Source of the DNA: DATEEW01 sp035273665
GTDB lineage: Bacteria; Pseudomonadota; Gammaproteobacteria; Burkholderiales; SG8-39
Direction of reading: 5' to 3'
Assembly: GCA_035273665.1 (NCBI GenBank)
Contig: DATEOW010000014.1
Location: 1 to 8,008 of the forward strand
DNA length: 8,008 nucleotides
The position numbers and the translations under genes were made by a program. Shown here in pieces: positions 1 to 6,099 of the stretch (position 1 is the first letter of the stretch; the number at the start of each line of letters is the position of its first letter). The notes beneath the pieces were generated by a model. It had not been told where the DNA came from. It ran no database searches and worked only from the letters and a program-made list of their open reading frames with translations.

Positions 1-1385
1 CGCATGGTCGTTACCACGCCACAGCCTTTGCCTTCGCTCACCAATGAATGCGAAACGTAAGCATAAGGCTCGGTGGGCGCCAGATACGTCGCATTAAAAA
101 TCGCCCAAATTTCGGCTGAGGACAATTCCTTTCCGGTGTTGTCGGTCACTTCCTGCACCACGCGAGAAAATTCGATTTGTGCGCGTCTGGGCAGGGCTAA
201 GCCATAGTCGCGTTCGAGTAAGAAAGCCACGCCGCCCTTGCCGGATTGGCTATTCACGCGGATCACCGATTCGTAGGTGCGTCCCACGTCCGCAGGGTCG
301 ATGGGTAAATACGGCACCTCCCATAGCGTGTCCTGCTGCTGCGCGGCGAATCCTTTTTTAATCGCATCCTGATGCGATCCTGAAAACGCGGTGAACACCA
401 GATCCCCGACATACGGATGACGCGGGTGGATCGGTAGTTGATTGCAATGCTCGACCGTACGCGCAACCGCATTCATGTCGGAAAAGTCCAGGCCGGGGTG
501 GATGCCTTGCGTATAGAGGTTCAAAGCTAAGGTAACGATGTCGACGTTGCCGGTGCGTTCGCCATTGCCGAAGAGACAACCTTCGACGCGGTCGGCGCCG
601 GCCATCTGTCCCAACTCAGCCGCCGCAATCCCACAGCCACGGTCATTATGCGGGTGCAAGCTCAGTGCAATGCTGTCCCGTCGCGCCAAATGGCGGTGCA
701 TCCATTCGATTTGATCGGCATAGATATTGGGCGTTGCAACTTCCACCGTCGCCGGCAGATTGATGATCGCTTTTCTTGCCGGCGTAGGTTGCCATACTTC
801 GGTAACGGCATTGCAAACCTCGAGCGCGAAATCCAATTCGGTCGCCGTGAACGTTTCGGGGCTATATTCGAAACGCCACTCGGTTTGAGGTTGTTGTGCG
901 GCCAGTTCGACAAAAAGCTTGGCGCTGCGCACGGCGATGTCCTTGCACCCCGTTCGATCGGTATTGAAAACGACGCGACGGAACAGCGGCGACGTCGCGT
1001 TATACAAATGCACGATGGCGCGTTTTGCCCCGCGCAGGGATTCAAAAGTACGGCGAATAAGGTCTTCGCGCGCTTGGGTCAACACCTGGATCGTGACGTC
1101 GTCCGGGATCGCATTTTCTTCGATAAGACTACGCACGAAGTCGAAATCCGTTTGCGAAGCCGAGGGGAAGGAAACCTCGATTTCCTTGAAGCCCACTTGA
1201 ACGAGTAGATCGAACATGCGTCGTTTGCGCTCCCCGTTCATCGGTTCGATCAACGCCTGATTGCCATCGCGCAGATCGGAGGAGCACCAAATCGGCGGCC
1301 GGGTCAGGCTCTTGGATGGCCAAGTGCGGTCGTCCAAACCCACAGGGGGGAACGGGCGGTATTTCTTCGACGGATCTTTCAACAT
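1..1385 (-). CDS. leuA: 2-isopropylmalate synthase, type 2 (3' end beyond window)
   Basis: Catalyses the first committed step of leucine biosynthesis: acetyl-CoA plus 2-oxoisovalerate gives 2-isopropylmalate and CoA, in the cytosol. The first 461 codons are present. The N-terminus (MLKDPSKKYRPF) and the motif SSDLRDGNQAL, with R39-D40 of the catalytic/metal site, are typical of the longer type-2 LeuA family. HPHND (H244 and H246, metal ligands) and GNGERTGN (N274) complete the TIM-barrel active site; SGSHQDAIKKG and RVNSQSGKGG lie in the linker region. Only the beginning of the C-terminal leucine-binding regulatory domain is in view; family length suggests about 100 more residues off the left edge. 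The ATG at 1385 is chosen because it matches the family N-terminus and has a GGAG Shine-Dalgarno at 1393-1396, seven bases upstream. It is probably controlled through the leader region at 1386-1592. No frameshift is seen. Confidence 0.96.
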   Translation of the reverse strand, partial: MLKDPSKKYRPFPPVGLDDRTWPSKSLTRPPIWCSSDLRDGNQALIEPMNGERKRRMFDLLVQVGFKEIEVSFPSASQTDFDFVRSLIEENAIPDDVTIQVLTQAREDLIRRTFESLRGAKRAIVHLYNATSPLFRRVVFNTDRTGCKDIAVRSAKLFVELAAQQPQTEWRFEYSPETFTATELDFALEVCNAVTEVWQPTPARKAIINLPATVEVATPNIYADQIEWMHRHLARRDSIALSLHPHNDRGCGIAAAELGQMAGADRVEGCLFGNGERTGNVDIVTLALNLYTQGIHPGLDFSDMNAVARTVEHCNQLPIHPRHPYVGDLVFTAFSGSHQDAIKKGFAAQQQDTLWEVPYLPIDPADVGRTYESVIRVNSQSGKGGVAFLLERDYGLALPRRAQIEFSRVVQEVTDNTGKELSSAEIWAIFNATYLAPTEPYAYVSHSLVSEGKGCGVVTTM

Positions 1386-1416
1386 GGCAATTCTCCAGGA
1401 CGCAATACGGCTATCT

Positions 1417-1436
1417 CGCCTGGCTTTCGCCGGGCG
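1417..1436 (-). promoter_or_regulatory. GAAA-loop hairpin upstream of the leuA ribosome binding site
   Basis: CGCC-C-GGC-GAAA-GCC-A-GGCG folds into seven base pairs with one C/A mismatch and a GNRA-type GAAA tetraloop. It lies between the leader stop codon and the leuA Shine-Dalgarno, about 20 bases before GGAG. The GCCAGG in its 3' arm could instead pair with CCTGGC inside the leader frame (1509-1504), which would open it. No U-run follows. Confidence 0.4.
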
Positions 1437-1466
1437 GCGGGTACGACTCGAATTGGGGGGTATGGG

Positions 1467-1556
1467 TTAGCTGCGCGCGGGGCGCAGCAGCAGACCCAGC
1501 AGCGCCAGGGAAAGGGCGGCCGGGAAGAGGAAAAGGGTCTGCGAATGCGTAAGCAT
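1467..1556 (-). CDS. Candidate leucine-rich leader peptide of leuA (29 aa)
   Basis: A short reading frame upstream of leuA, from ATG at 1556 to TAA at 1467, 81 bases before the leuA start. Ten of 29 residues are leucine, bunched near the end as LSLALLGLLLRPARS with CTG codons at positions 17, 19, 20, 22, 23 and 24. Leucine-codon runs ahead of leucine biosynthesis genes are the hallmark of attenuation peptides such as enterobacterial LeuL. A promoter at 1563-1592 places the expected +1 exactly on the A of this ATG, so the peptide would be translated from a leaderless mRNA; no Shine-Dalgarno is visible. Against this reading, there is no U-run terminator after it, and the same frame stays open far upstream to 1844, so openness alone is not evidence. 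Residues 8-24 could also be a membrane helix followed by arginines, i.e. a small membrane protein. Role is inferred. Confidence 0.45.
   Translation of the reverse strand: MLTHSQTLFLFPAALSLALLGLLLRPARS
1470..1488 (-). promoter_or_regulatory. Hairpin at the end of the leader peptide frame
   Basis: Perfect 7-bp stem GCTGCGC/GCGCAGC with a 5-base CCCGC loop. It ends just before the leader stop codon, and its 5' arm covers the last two leucine codons and the following Arg codon. An alternative pairing of GGCGC (1506-1502) with GCGCC (1485-1481) uses the same 5' arm bases, so the two structures exclude each other. No T-tract follows, so it is not a classical terminator. Confidence 0.4.
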
Positions 1557-1562
1557 GTCCGG

Positions 1563-1592
1563 ACTGTAGCGGAGCTTTTCCTTGGCCGTCAA
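1563..1592 (-). promoter_or_regulatory. Sigma70-like promoter for the leuA leader transcript
   Basis: Read on the minus strand, the -35 is TTGACG (1592-1587, five of six consensus bases) and the -10 is TACAGT (1568-1563, four of six), with an 18-base spacer. The predicted +1 is at or near 1556, giving a leader of about 171 bases before the leuA start. The -35 is flanked by the inverted repeat TGGC-N6-GCCA (1583-1596), with the hexamer itself as the centre, so a repressor or activator site could overlap it. Confidence 0.6.
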
Positions 1593-1625
1593 GCCAGGCC
1601 GAACTTCCGGTAGGAAAAGGGCCCG

Positions 1626-1647
1626 CCCGCTTCTTGCTAATAGCGGG
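1626..1647 (+). promoter_or_regulatory. Small hairpin before the transglutaminase Shine-Dalgarno
   Basis: CCCGCT (1626-1631) pairs with AGCGGG (1642-1647) across a 10-base loop, directly before AGGAGG (1649-1654). It could affect ribosome access to the transglutaminase-like mRNA or be incidental. I found no convincing plus-strand promoter in 1386-1664. Confidence 0.2.
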
Positions 1648-1664
1648 AAGGAGGCACCCATCTC

Positions 1665-2525
1665 ATGGTCAGGCTTAAGTTTTCTATTACGCTGCAATAC
1701 GAAATTGCCCCGCCGCACGCGGATTTCATTTTCAACATCCATGCGGCGCGTACCGCGCATCAGCAGATCGTCGCCGAGGAGTTGGCCACTTCCGCAGGCG
1801 CGCGACCGACGTTGTACGAAGATCCCGCGACGGGCACAAGGCACATGCGTTTGAGCGCACCTGCGGGTCCGCTACGCGTTCACTACGTCGCCACTGTGGA
1901 TGTGGATCACCATCGGGATGACCATGTGTCGAATATCGGTGAAGTGCCCGTTGCGCAGCTTCCGCAGCAAGTGCTCCCCTATGTGATGCCCAGCCGGTAT
2001 TGCGAATCCGATCGCTTGTATCGCTTGGCCAACGCGAATTTCGGTCATCTTGCGCCGGGCTACGGCAGGGTCCTTGCCATTCGCAATTGGGTTGCCTCGC
2101 ATTTGAGTTTTGCCTCTGCAACGTCGAATGCAAGCACCTCTGCGGTGGACGTTCTCATCAATAGGGTCGGTGTTTGCCGCGACTTTGCGCATGTGATGAT
2201 CGCGCTTTGTCGGGCGCTCAATCTTCCCGCGCGCTTTGCAACAGGCATCGACTATGGCGCCGACCCGGCCTTAGGGCCCATGGATTTCCATGCCTACGTA
2301 GAGGTCTATCTCGGGCAGCGGTGGTACATCTTCGATCCCTCCAATGTCGCCATCCCGATGGGATTGCTACGGATCGCCACCGGCCGCGATGCCGCGGATG
2401 TGGCATTCGCGACTATTTTCGGCACGGTCAATTCCATGGCTCCCATGGTCGTCATCGAAGCGTCGACCGGTGAACCTTTCATTGCGCCTCACCACTGCAG
2501 CGATGCGCTGTCGACCGCCGCTTGA
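1665..2525 (+). CDS. Transglutaminase-like cysteine peptidase family protein
   Basis: A 286-residue protein of the bacterial transglutaminase-like type. Residues about 5-100 fit the N-terminal beta-rich domain that precedes the core in this family. Residues about 125-230 are the transglutaminase/papain-like core with a complete triad: Cys171 in VGVCRDFAHV, His209 in MDFHAYVEVYL and Asp224 in WYIFDPSN. Such proteins hydrolyse or cross-link amide bonds; the substrate here cannot be read from sequence. There is no signal peptide or membrane segment, so it is probably cytosolic. The start is supported by a strong AGGAGG 10 bases upstream. In many genomes relatives sit beside alpha-E and circularly permuted ATP-grasp genes; neither is present, so this is a solitary copy. 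It diverges from leuA and ends against the convergent lipoprotein gene. Family assignment is firm; biological role is unknown. Confidence 0.9.
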   Translation: MVRLKFSITLQYEIAPPHADFIFNIHAARTAHQQIVAEELATSAGARPTLYEDPATGTRHMRLSAPAGPLRVHYVATVDVDHHRDDHVSNIGEVPVAQLPQQVLPYVMPSRYCESDRLYRLANANFGHLAPGYGRVLAIRNWVASHLSFASATSNASTSAVDVLINRVGVCRDFAHVMIALCRALNLPARFATGIDYGADPALGPMDFHAYVEVYLGQRWYIFDPSNVAIPMGLLRIATGRDAADVAFATIFGTVNSMAPMVVIEASTGEPFIAPHHCSDALSTAA

Positions 2526-3245
2526 TCAGCGAACGGGGAGGAACACCGCGCCGGCAATGTTCTGCACGACCAGACGAATGGTACGGTTGGAGCGTTGCGC
2601 CATGATCTTGGCCATCACGTCCTGATAAGCGATGAGCTTGCCGAATTCGCGTTCGAAGCTGAGATTGCGCGTGTCCGGACCGATTTCGCTGGAAAGCAGC
2701 AGCAGGTCGCCTTTAGCGTCACGCGTATTGGATAACTTCCATACCGCCGTTTCGATGTTGCGCGCGGCGTTATACAGCGCTTGCGCGTCGAGGCTATCGA
2801 AGGCGTAAAACTCGTTTTTCTCGTTATAACCCAGGTGGATCATGCTTCCCAGACCGACGGTGAAAGCGAACACCCGGTCGCCCGTGTACTCCGGTTTGAA
2901 TGCGAGCTGAAGAGCATCGACGCCTCGTTTTTCGCCCAACTCCGCGAAGCGCCACAATTGGGCGTAATCAAAAGCGCGTTTGGTCGCTTCATCGATGCTG
3001 CCAAAGCCGCCTTTGCGCAATTCGCGCGGATTGCGTCGATACAGTTTTTCCATGACCAGTTTGAGAGTCGCCAGGCTTTCCTCGAGATGCGTCTCGGCAA
3101 CTTCGTCGATATCCGTTTTGGCAAGCTGCGACACCCGCCATTCTTTATCCGGCTTTGTTTTCCCGTCGGCTTGTTTGATTGACGAGCCGGCACATCCGGT
3201 CAATGCGGTGCAGACGACAAGCACCAGGCTTATTGGCGATTTCAT
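2526..3245 (-). CDS. Putative lipoprotein of unknown function
   Basis: I do not recognise this 239-residue protein. It starts with a lipoprotein signal peptide: MK, a hydrophobic stretch (residues 5-15) and the lipobox LTGC with the lipidated Cys18. Alanine at +2 rather than aspartate predicts outer-membrane sorting by Lol rules. A polar, lysine-rich linker (about 20-44) leads to a mainly helical, charged region (45-117) with YRRNPRELRKGG at 69-80, then a hydrophobic glycine-containing stretch VFAFTVGLGSMIHLGY (125-140). The C-terminus (AGAVFLPVR) is also hydrophobic. The start is supported by GGGAGG shortly upstream. Its stop codon abuts that of the transglutaminase-like gene, and it diverges from the thioesterase gene, so it is probably transcribed alone. 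A periplasm-facing structural or envelope-stress role would be a guess. Confidence 0.85.
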   Translation of the reverse strand: MKSPISLVLVVCTALTGCAGSSIKQADGKTKPDKEWRVSQLAKTDIDEVAETHLEESLATLKLVMEKLYRRNPRELRKGGFGSIDEATKRAFDYAQLWRFAELGEKRGVDALQLAFKPEYTGDRVFAFTVGLGSMIHLGYNEKNEFYAFDSLDAQALYNAARNIETAVWKLSNTRDAKGDLLLLSSEIGPDTRNLSFEREFGKLIAYQDVMAKIMAQRSNRTIRLVVQNIAGAVFLPVR

Positions 3246-3277
3246 GCTTTCCTCCCGCCGCGAGCTTAGCGCGAATT

Positions 3278-3306
3278 TTCTCGAATGCGGCGGCTTCCGT
3301 TACCAT
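3278..3306 (+). promoter_or_regulatory. Possible promoter for the thioesterase gene
   Basis: TTCTCG (3278-3283) and TACCAT (3301-3306, four of six -10 bases) are 17 bases apart and lie 32 bases upstream of the thioesterase start. The -35 is weak, so this is only a candidate. It sits in the short divergent gap that must also hold the lipoprotein promoter. Confidence 0.3.
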
Positions 3307-3338
3307 GCTCGAATTCGTTCGCCAAAGGGGAGTAGCGT

Positions 3339-3788
3339 ATGGATTTAACCAGCCTTCAGCCGGGCCTGAAGGGTCAATGTGCCATCGTCGTTGGCCGCGA
3401 ACATACCGCGCCGCACGTCGGCAGCGGCGTTGTGCCTGTCCTCGCCACGCCCGTCATGATCAATATGTTCGAGGCCTCGGCGCTAGCGGCAGTAGAAGAA
3501 CATCTCCCGGAGGGGTATCAAAGCGTCGGCATTACGCTCGATATCCGCCATTTCGCCGCAACGCCGGTGGGCATGGAGGTTTTTGCCGAAGCCGAGCTGA
3601 TCAGTGTAGAAGGCCGCACACTGCGTTTTCGCGTCGCTGCGCGCGACGCACACGAACCGATCGGCGACGGTTTCCACGAGCGGGTCATGATCAAGCTGGG
3701 CCGTTTTGACCAACGCATGGCGGACAAGCTTGCACATGTCAAAACGCAAGCAAAAAAATTCGGCAACATGCGTTTGCATACCAAATAA
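3339..3788 (+). CDS. Hot-dog fold thioesterase, FlK (fluoroacetyl-CoA thioesterase) type
   Basis: A 149-residue cytosolic enzyme expected to hydrolyse an acyl-CoA thioester. From memory it aligns well with Streptomyces cattleya FlK: VLATPVMINMFEAS, the RHFAATPVG strand, AELISVEGRTLRFRV and GFHERVMI all have FlK counterparts. The FlK triad Thr42/Glu50/His76 maps with a constant offset to Thr37, Glu45 and His71, so it should be active. The FlK lid carrying Phe33 and Phe36, linked to fluoroacetyl-CoA selectivity, is about six residues shorter here and has no phenylalanine (HVGSGVVPVLAT), so the substrate is probably another short acyl-CoA. The start has GGGGAG at 3327-3332. The TAA stop is inside the first unit of a 13-bp tandem repeat. 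The C-terminal tail (about 125-149) is lysine-rich, longer than in FlK. Confidence 0.85.
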   Translation: MDLTSLQPGLKGQCAIVVGREHTAPHVGSGVVPVLATPVMINMFEASALAAVEEHLPEGYQSVGITLDIRHFAATPVGMEVFAEAELISVEGRTLRFRVAARDAHEPIGDGFHERVMIKLGRFDQRMADKLAHVKTQAKKFGNMRLHTK

Positions 3789-3819
3789 GGTCGGCAAATA
3801 AGGTCGGCAAATAAGGTCG
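3783..3819 (+). repeat. 13-bp tandem direct repeat, 2.8 copies
   Basis: The unit AAATAAGGTCGGC is present twice exactly (3783-3795, 3796-3808), followed by 11 bases of a third copy (3809-3819). The first unit contains the last codon and TAA stop of the thioesterase gene. Because 13 is not a multiple of three, the three TAA triplets (3786, 3799, 3812) fall in the three different plus-strand frames. It probably arose by slippage. Confidence 0.9.
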
Positions 3820-3849
3820 AGGGAGACGGCGAAATAGCTTTTTTCCTAC

Positions 3850-3877
3850 TTGTCCGCCCCTCGCCCTTTTCTATACT
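3850..3877 (+). promoter_or_regulatory. Sigma70-like promoter for the YbaK-type deacylase
   Basis: TTGTCC (3850-3855) and TATACT (3872-3877, five of six bases) are separated by 16 bases. Transcription would start near 3884, leaving a leader of about 20 bases that contains GAGG (3895-3898) five bases before the ATG. This argues that the deacylase has its own transcript rather than depending on the thioesterase gene. Confidence 0.65.
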
Positions 3878-3903
3878 GCTAGTTTCCCGCTCACGAGGCC
3901 GCT

Positions 3904-4374
3904 ATGAGTATGGCGTTTACCCTGGAACGGTATCTCCAGGCGGCTCCGGCGCCTTTCGACTTGCTCAGCCATCGGCACACGATGACCAGCCTCGAGGCGG
4001 CGCGTGTTTCCCAGGTCCGGGGCACGCAACTCGCGAAGGCGGTGCTTGTAGAGGATGAAGCACATCGCTATCTGATGGCGGTGTTGCCCGCGACTAAGAA
4101 AGTCGAGCTTGCATCCATCTCCGCCTACGCAGGCTGCGAAATGCACTTGGCGAGCGAAACGGAATTCAAAAGACTATTTGCTGATTGCGAGAGTGGCGCG
4201 GTTCCGCCGTTGGGCTCCGCCTACGACATGCCGACCATCTGGGACAAAAACTTACTGGCGGAATCCGATCTTTTCTTTGAAGCTGGAGACCACGAAACGC
4301 TGATTCACATGAAAACCAGCGATTTTATTCGGCTGTTGGGCGACGCGGATCCGCTGGATTTCGCCGCCCCTTAA
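3904..4374 (+). CDS. YbaK/ProX-type aminoacyl-tRNA deacylase
   Basis: A 156-residue single-domain protein of the YbaK/EbsC (tRNA_edit) family, which hydrolyses mischarged aminoacyl-tRNAs in trans as cytosolic proofreading factors. The conserved lysine is K45 in RGTQLAKAVLVED, and the GxxxP loop is G98-A-V-P-P102 in GAVPPLGSAYDMP. The segment LLAESDLFFEAGDHETLIHMKTSDFIRL fits the C-terminal part of the domain. Length matches free-standing members, so it is complete. The start has GAGG five bases upstream and follows a good promoter. Which pair it edits (Cys-tRNA-Pro, Ala-tRNA-Pro or another) cannot be told from sequence. It converges with the sensor kinase gene, with nine bases between stops and no clear terminator there. 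Confidence 0.88.
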   Translation: MSMAFTLERYLQAAPAPFDLLSHRHTMTSLEAARVSQVRGTQLAKAVLVEDEAHRYLMAVLPATKKVELASISAYAGCEMHLASETEFKRLFADCESGAVPPLGSAYDMPTIWDKNLLAESDLFFEAGDHETLIHMKTSDFIRLLGDADPLDFAAP

Positions 4375-4383
4375 ACGACCCGC

Positions 4384-6018
4384 TCAACCGATTGCGGTAT
4401 TGCCGATCTCCGGCGCCGAGGGGAGGGTGAAGAAAAAGCGGGCGCCTTCATTCATCGCCGATTCCGCCCAAATCCGGCCGCCATGTTTGGTCACGACCCG
4501 ATGCGCCGTGGCTAAACCGATTCCCGATCCTGAAAATTCATTCGGGCTGTGCAGGCGGTGGAAGGGTGTAAATAGGCGCTCGGCGTATTGCATATCGAAA
4601 CCCGCGCCGTTGTCGGCGATACAAAAGACTCGCTGACCATCCGCCTTTGAGGTCGAAAAGGAAATCTTTGCCGGGCTGCGGCGTTGCGTGTATTTCCACG
4701 CGTTACCCAGAAGATTGTCCAGAAGAATGCGCAACAGACCCGCATCGCCATAGGCGTCGATGCCCGGCTCTATTTGCGCCTCGACGACGCGCTCCGGGTG
4801 CTGCAAGCGCAGGTCGGCCACAATCTCCTGGGCAAGTTTGCTCATATTCACCCGCGCGGGTTGGACATCGGTCCGAGTCACCTTGGCCAAATGGAGCAAA
4901 TCTTCGATCAACGAGTTCATCCGGTCGGCGGCCCGAATAATCCGATCCAAATCTTCCTTCGATTCGGGTTCGAGCTTGTCCTCGCCACGTGCACGCAGCA
5001 GGGCGCTGAAATTTCGCACGCTGCGCAGCGGCGCGCGCAAATCATGTGAGACGGAGTAGGAAAAGCTTTCCAACTCGTTCAGTGCGGTCTGTAGTTGTGC
5101 GGTGCGGTCTTGTACCCGGCATTCAAGTTCTCGGTAGACCTGGATATTTTCCATTGCGACCGAGGTCGTATCCGCAAGCGCTTGCAAGAGTTCCGCTTCG
5201 TCCTCGGTCGCGAGTCGCTGCTGTGCCCAATAAACGCCAATGGCACCAACAGGGGATTCCTTTCTGATGGGTGTCATCACCAGACTTTTGACGAAAGTAG
5301 GGCGGTACGCGTCGTGCGGAATGCGCGGATCGGCGTAGATGTCCTCGATCAGTACTTGCTGACGGTTCATCATTGCCCAGCCGCTGATACAAGTCTCCTG
5401 CGGAAAGCGATGGCCTTTCCACAGCGGACCGATCGCGTCTTCGTCAGCGTAGAAGCATTGTCCGTTCTCACTCAATACGAAAGTAGCGCCGTCCGCATCG
5501 ACCAGGTCGCGCGCTGCGCTGCGGACGATCTTGGCGATTTGATCGATGCTTCGCGCCATCGATAGTTCTCGAATCGCCCCGACGATTTGATGCAGCGTCC
5601 TAGCGCGCGCTTGCACTTGCGTCGTGTTCGCTTTTCGCGCCGCCGTTCTTTTAAACGCAGGGACGAGCCGCCACAGTTCATTCTTCGATACGACGTCGTC
5701 TGCGCCTTCTTGTACGCCCTGCATCGCCTCGGCTTCCTTGACGGTACCGGTCAAGAAAATAAAAGGCAATCGGGCGGTCGAATGGGACCGCACGAGTCGA
5801 AGCGCCTCTCTGGACGCAAATCCGGCGACGTTGCTGTCCGACAGGATAAGGTCGAGCGGCTCCTTGTCCAGCGCCCTGCGAAAGTCCTGCGCGTGCTTTG
5901 CCACCAGCCATTCGCATTCGCCGAATTGCGCGTGAATAAAGCGGCGCACCTGTAGGGCGTCATCCGCGTCATCTTCGAGATGAAGTACGCGCAATAAAGG
6001 TGTAGCGGGCATAGTCAT
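4384..6018 (-). CDS. Cytosolic receiver-GAF-histidine kinase (hybrid sensor kinase)
   Basis: A 544-residue two-component kinase with the receiver in front. Receiver (about 9-128): acidic D16/D17 in HLEDDADDA, phospho-acceptor D61 in LILSDSNVAG, T90 in FLTGT and K112 in VVSKNE, so all key residues are present. GAF domain (about 140-290) follows, then a coiled-coil linker (about 295-320). HisKA carries H325 in SVSHDLRAPLRS, a sequence common in phytochrome-type kinases. HATPase: N-box DNLLGNAWKYT (N439), G1 box ADNGAGF (469-473) and G2 box GSGIGLA (497-503). There is no membrane segment, so the signal is cytosolic or arrives by phosphotransfer to D61. No response regulator or output gene is adjacent, so it is an orphan. 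I see no good Shine-Dalgarno before ATG 6018; ATG at 6012 is no better, so the exact start is uncertain. Confidence 0.92.
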   Translation of the reverse strand: MTMPATPLLRVLHLEDDADDALQVRRFIHAQFGECEWLVAKHAQDFRRALDKEPLDLILSDSNVAGFASREALRLVRSHSTARLPFIFLTGTVKEAEAMQGVQEGADDVVSKNELWRLVPAFKRTAARKANTTQVQARARTLHQIVGAIRELSMARSIDQIAKIVRSAARDLVDADGATFVLSENGQCFYADEDAIGPLWKGHRFPQETCISGWAMMNRQQVLIEDIYADPRIPHDAYRPTFVKSLVMTPIRKESPVGAIGVYWAQQRLATEDEAELLQALADTTSVAMENIQVYRELECRVQDRTAQLQTALNELESFSYSVSHDLRAPLRSVRNFSALLRARGEDKLEPESKEDLDRIIRAADRMNSLIEDLLHLAKVTRTDVQPARVNMSKLAQEIVADLRLQHPERVVEAQIEPGIDAYGDAGLLRILLDNLLGNAWKYTQRRSPAKISFSTSKADGQRVFCIADNGAGFDMQYAERLFTPFHRLHSPNEFSGSGIGLATAHRVVTKHGGRIWAESAMNEGARFFFTLPSAPEIGNTAIG

Positions 6019-6077
6019 TAAGGTGGTTCAGACCAAGACGATGAACTTGTTTTTTTAGCACAGGCACGTCGGCGCTA

Positions 6078-6095
6078 TCCCGCAGTTAAACGGGA
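6078..6095. repeat. Short inverted repeat TCCCG-N8-CGGGA
   Basis: Five-base arms around an AT-rich 8-base centre in the gap between pepN and the sensor kinase. As RNA it would be a weak hairpin with no U-run after it on the minus strand, so it is not a convincing pepN terminator. Confidence 0.3.
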
Positions 6096-6099
6096 ACCG

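Noticed and set aside
648..1208. 186-codon open frame on the plus strand
   Set aside because: It is antisense to well-conserved leuA coding sequence, and its translation (arginine-rich, no domain) looks like a GC-rich shadow.
1467..1844. 125-codon minus-strand frame ending at 1467
   Set aside because: Its upstream part is antisense to the start of the transglutaminase gene and has no ribosome site; only the last 29 codons, downstream of the promoter, are kept as a candidate.
3783..3819. CRISPR-like direct repeats
   Set aside because: Units are 13 bp and directly adjacent, with no spacers or cas genes; it is a simple tandem repeat.
3839..3844. Run of six T after the thioesterase gene as a terminator
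   Set aside because: No GC-rich hairpin stands directly before it, so it does not qualify as an intrinsic terminator.
4410..4417. CGGCGCCG palindrome near the kinase 3' end as a bidirectional terminator
   Set aside because: It is within coding sequence, short, and lacks a T-tract on either side.
6050..6056. Run of seven T on the plus strand as a terminator
   Set aside because: No plus-strand gene ends here and no stem precedes it; on the minus strand it is an A-run in the kinase leader.
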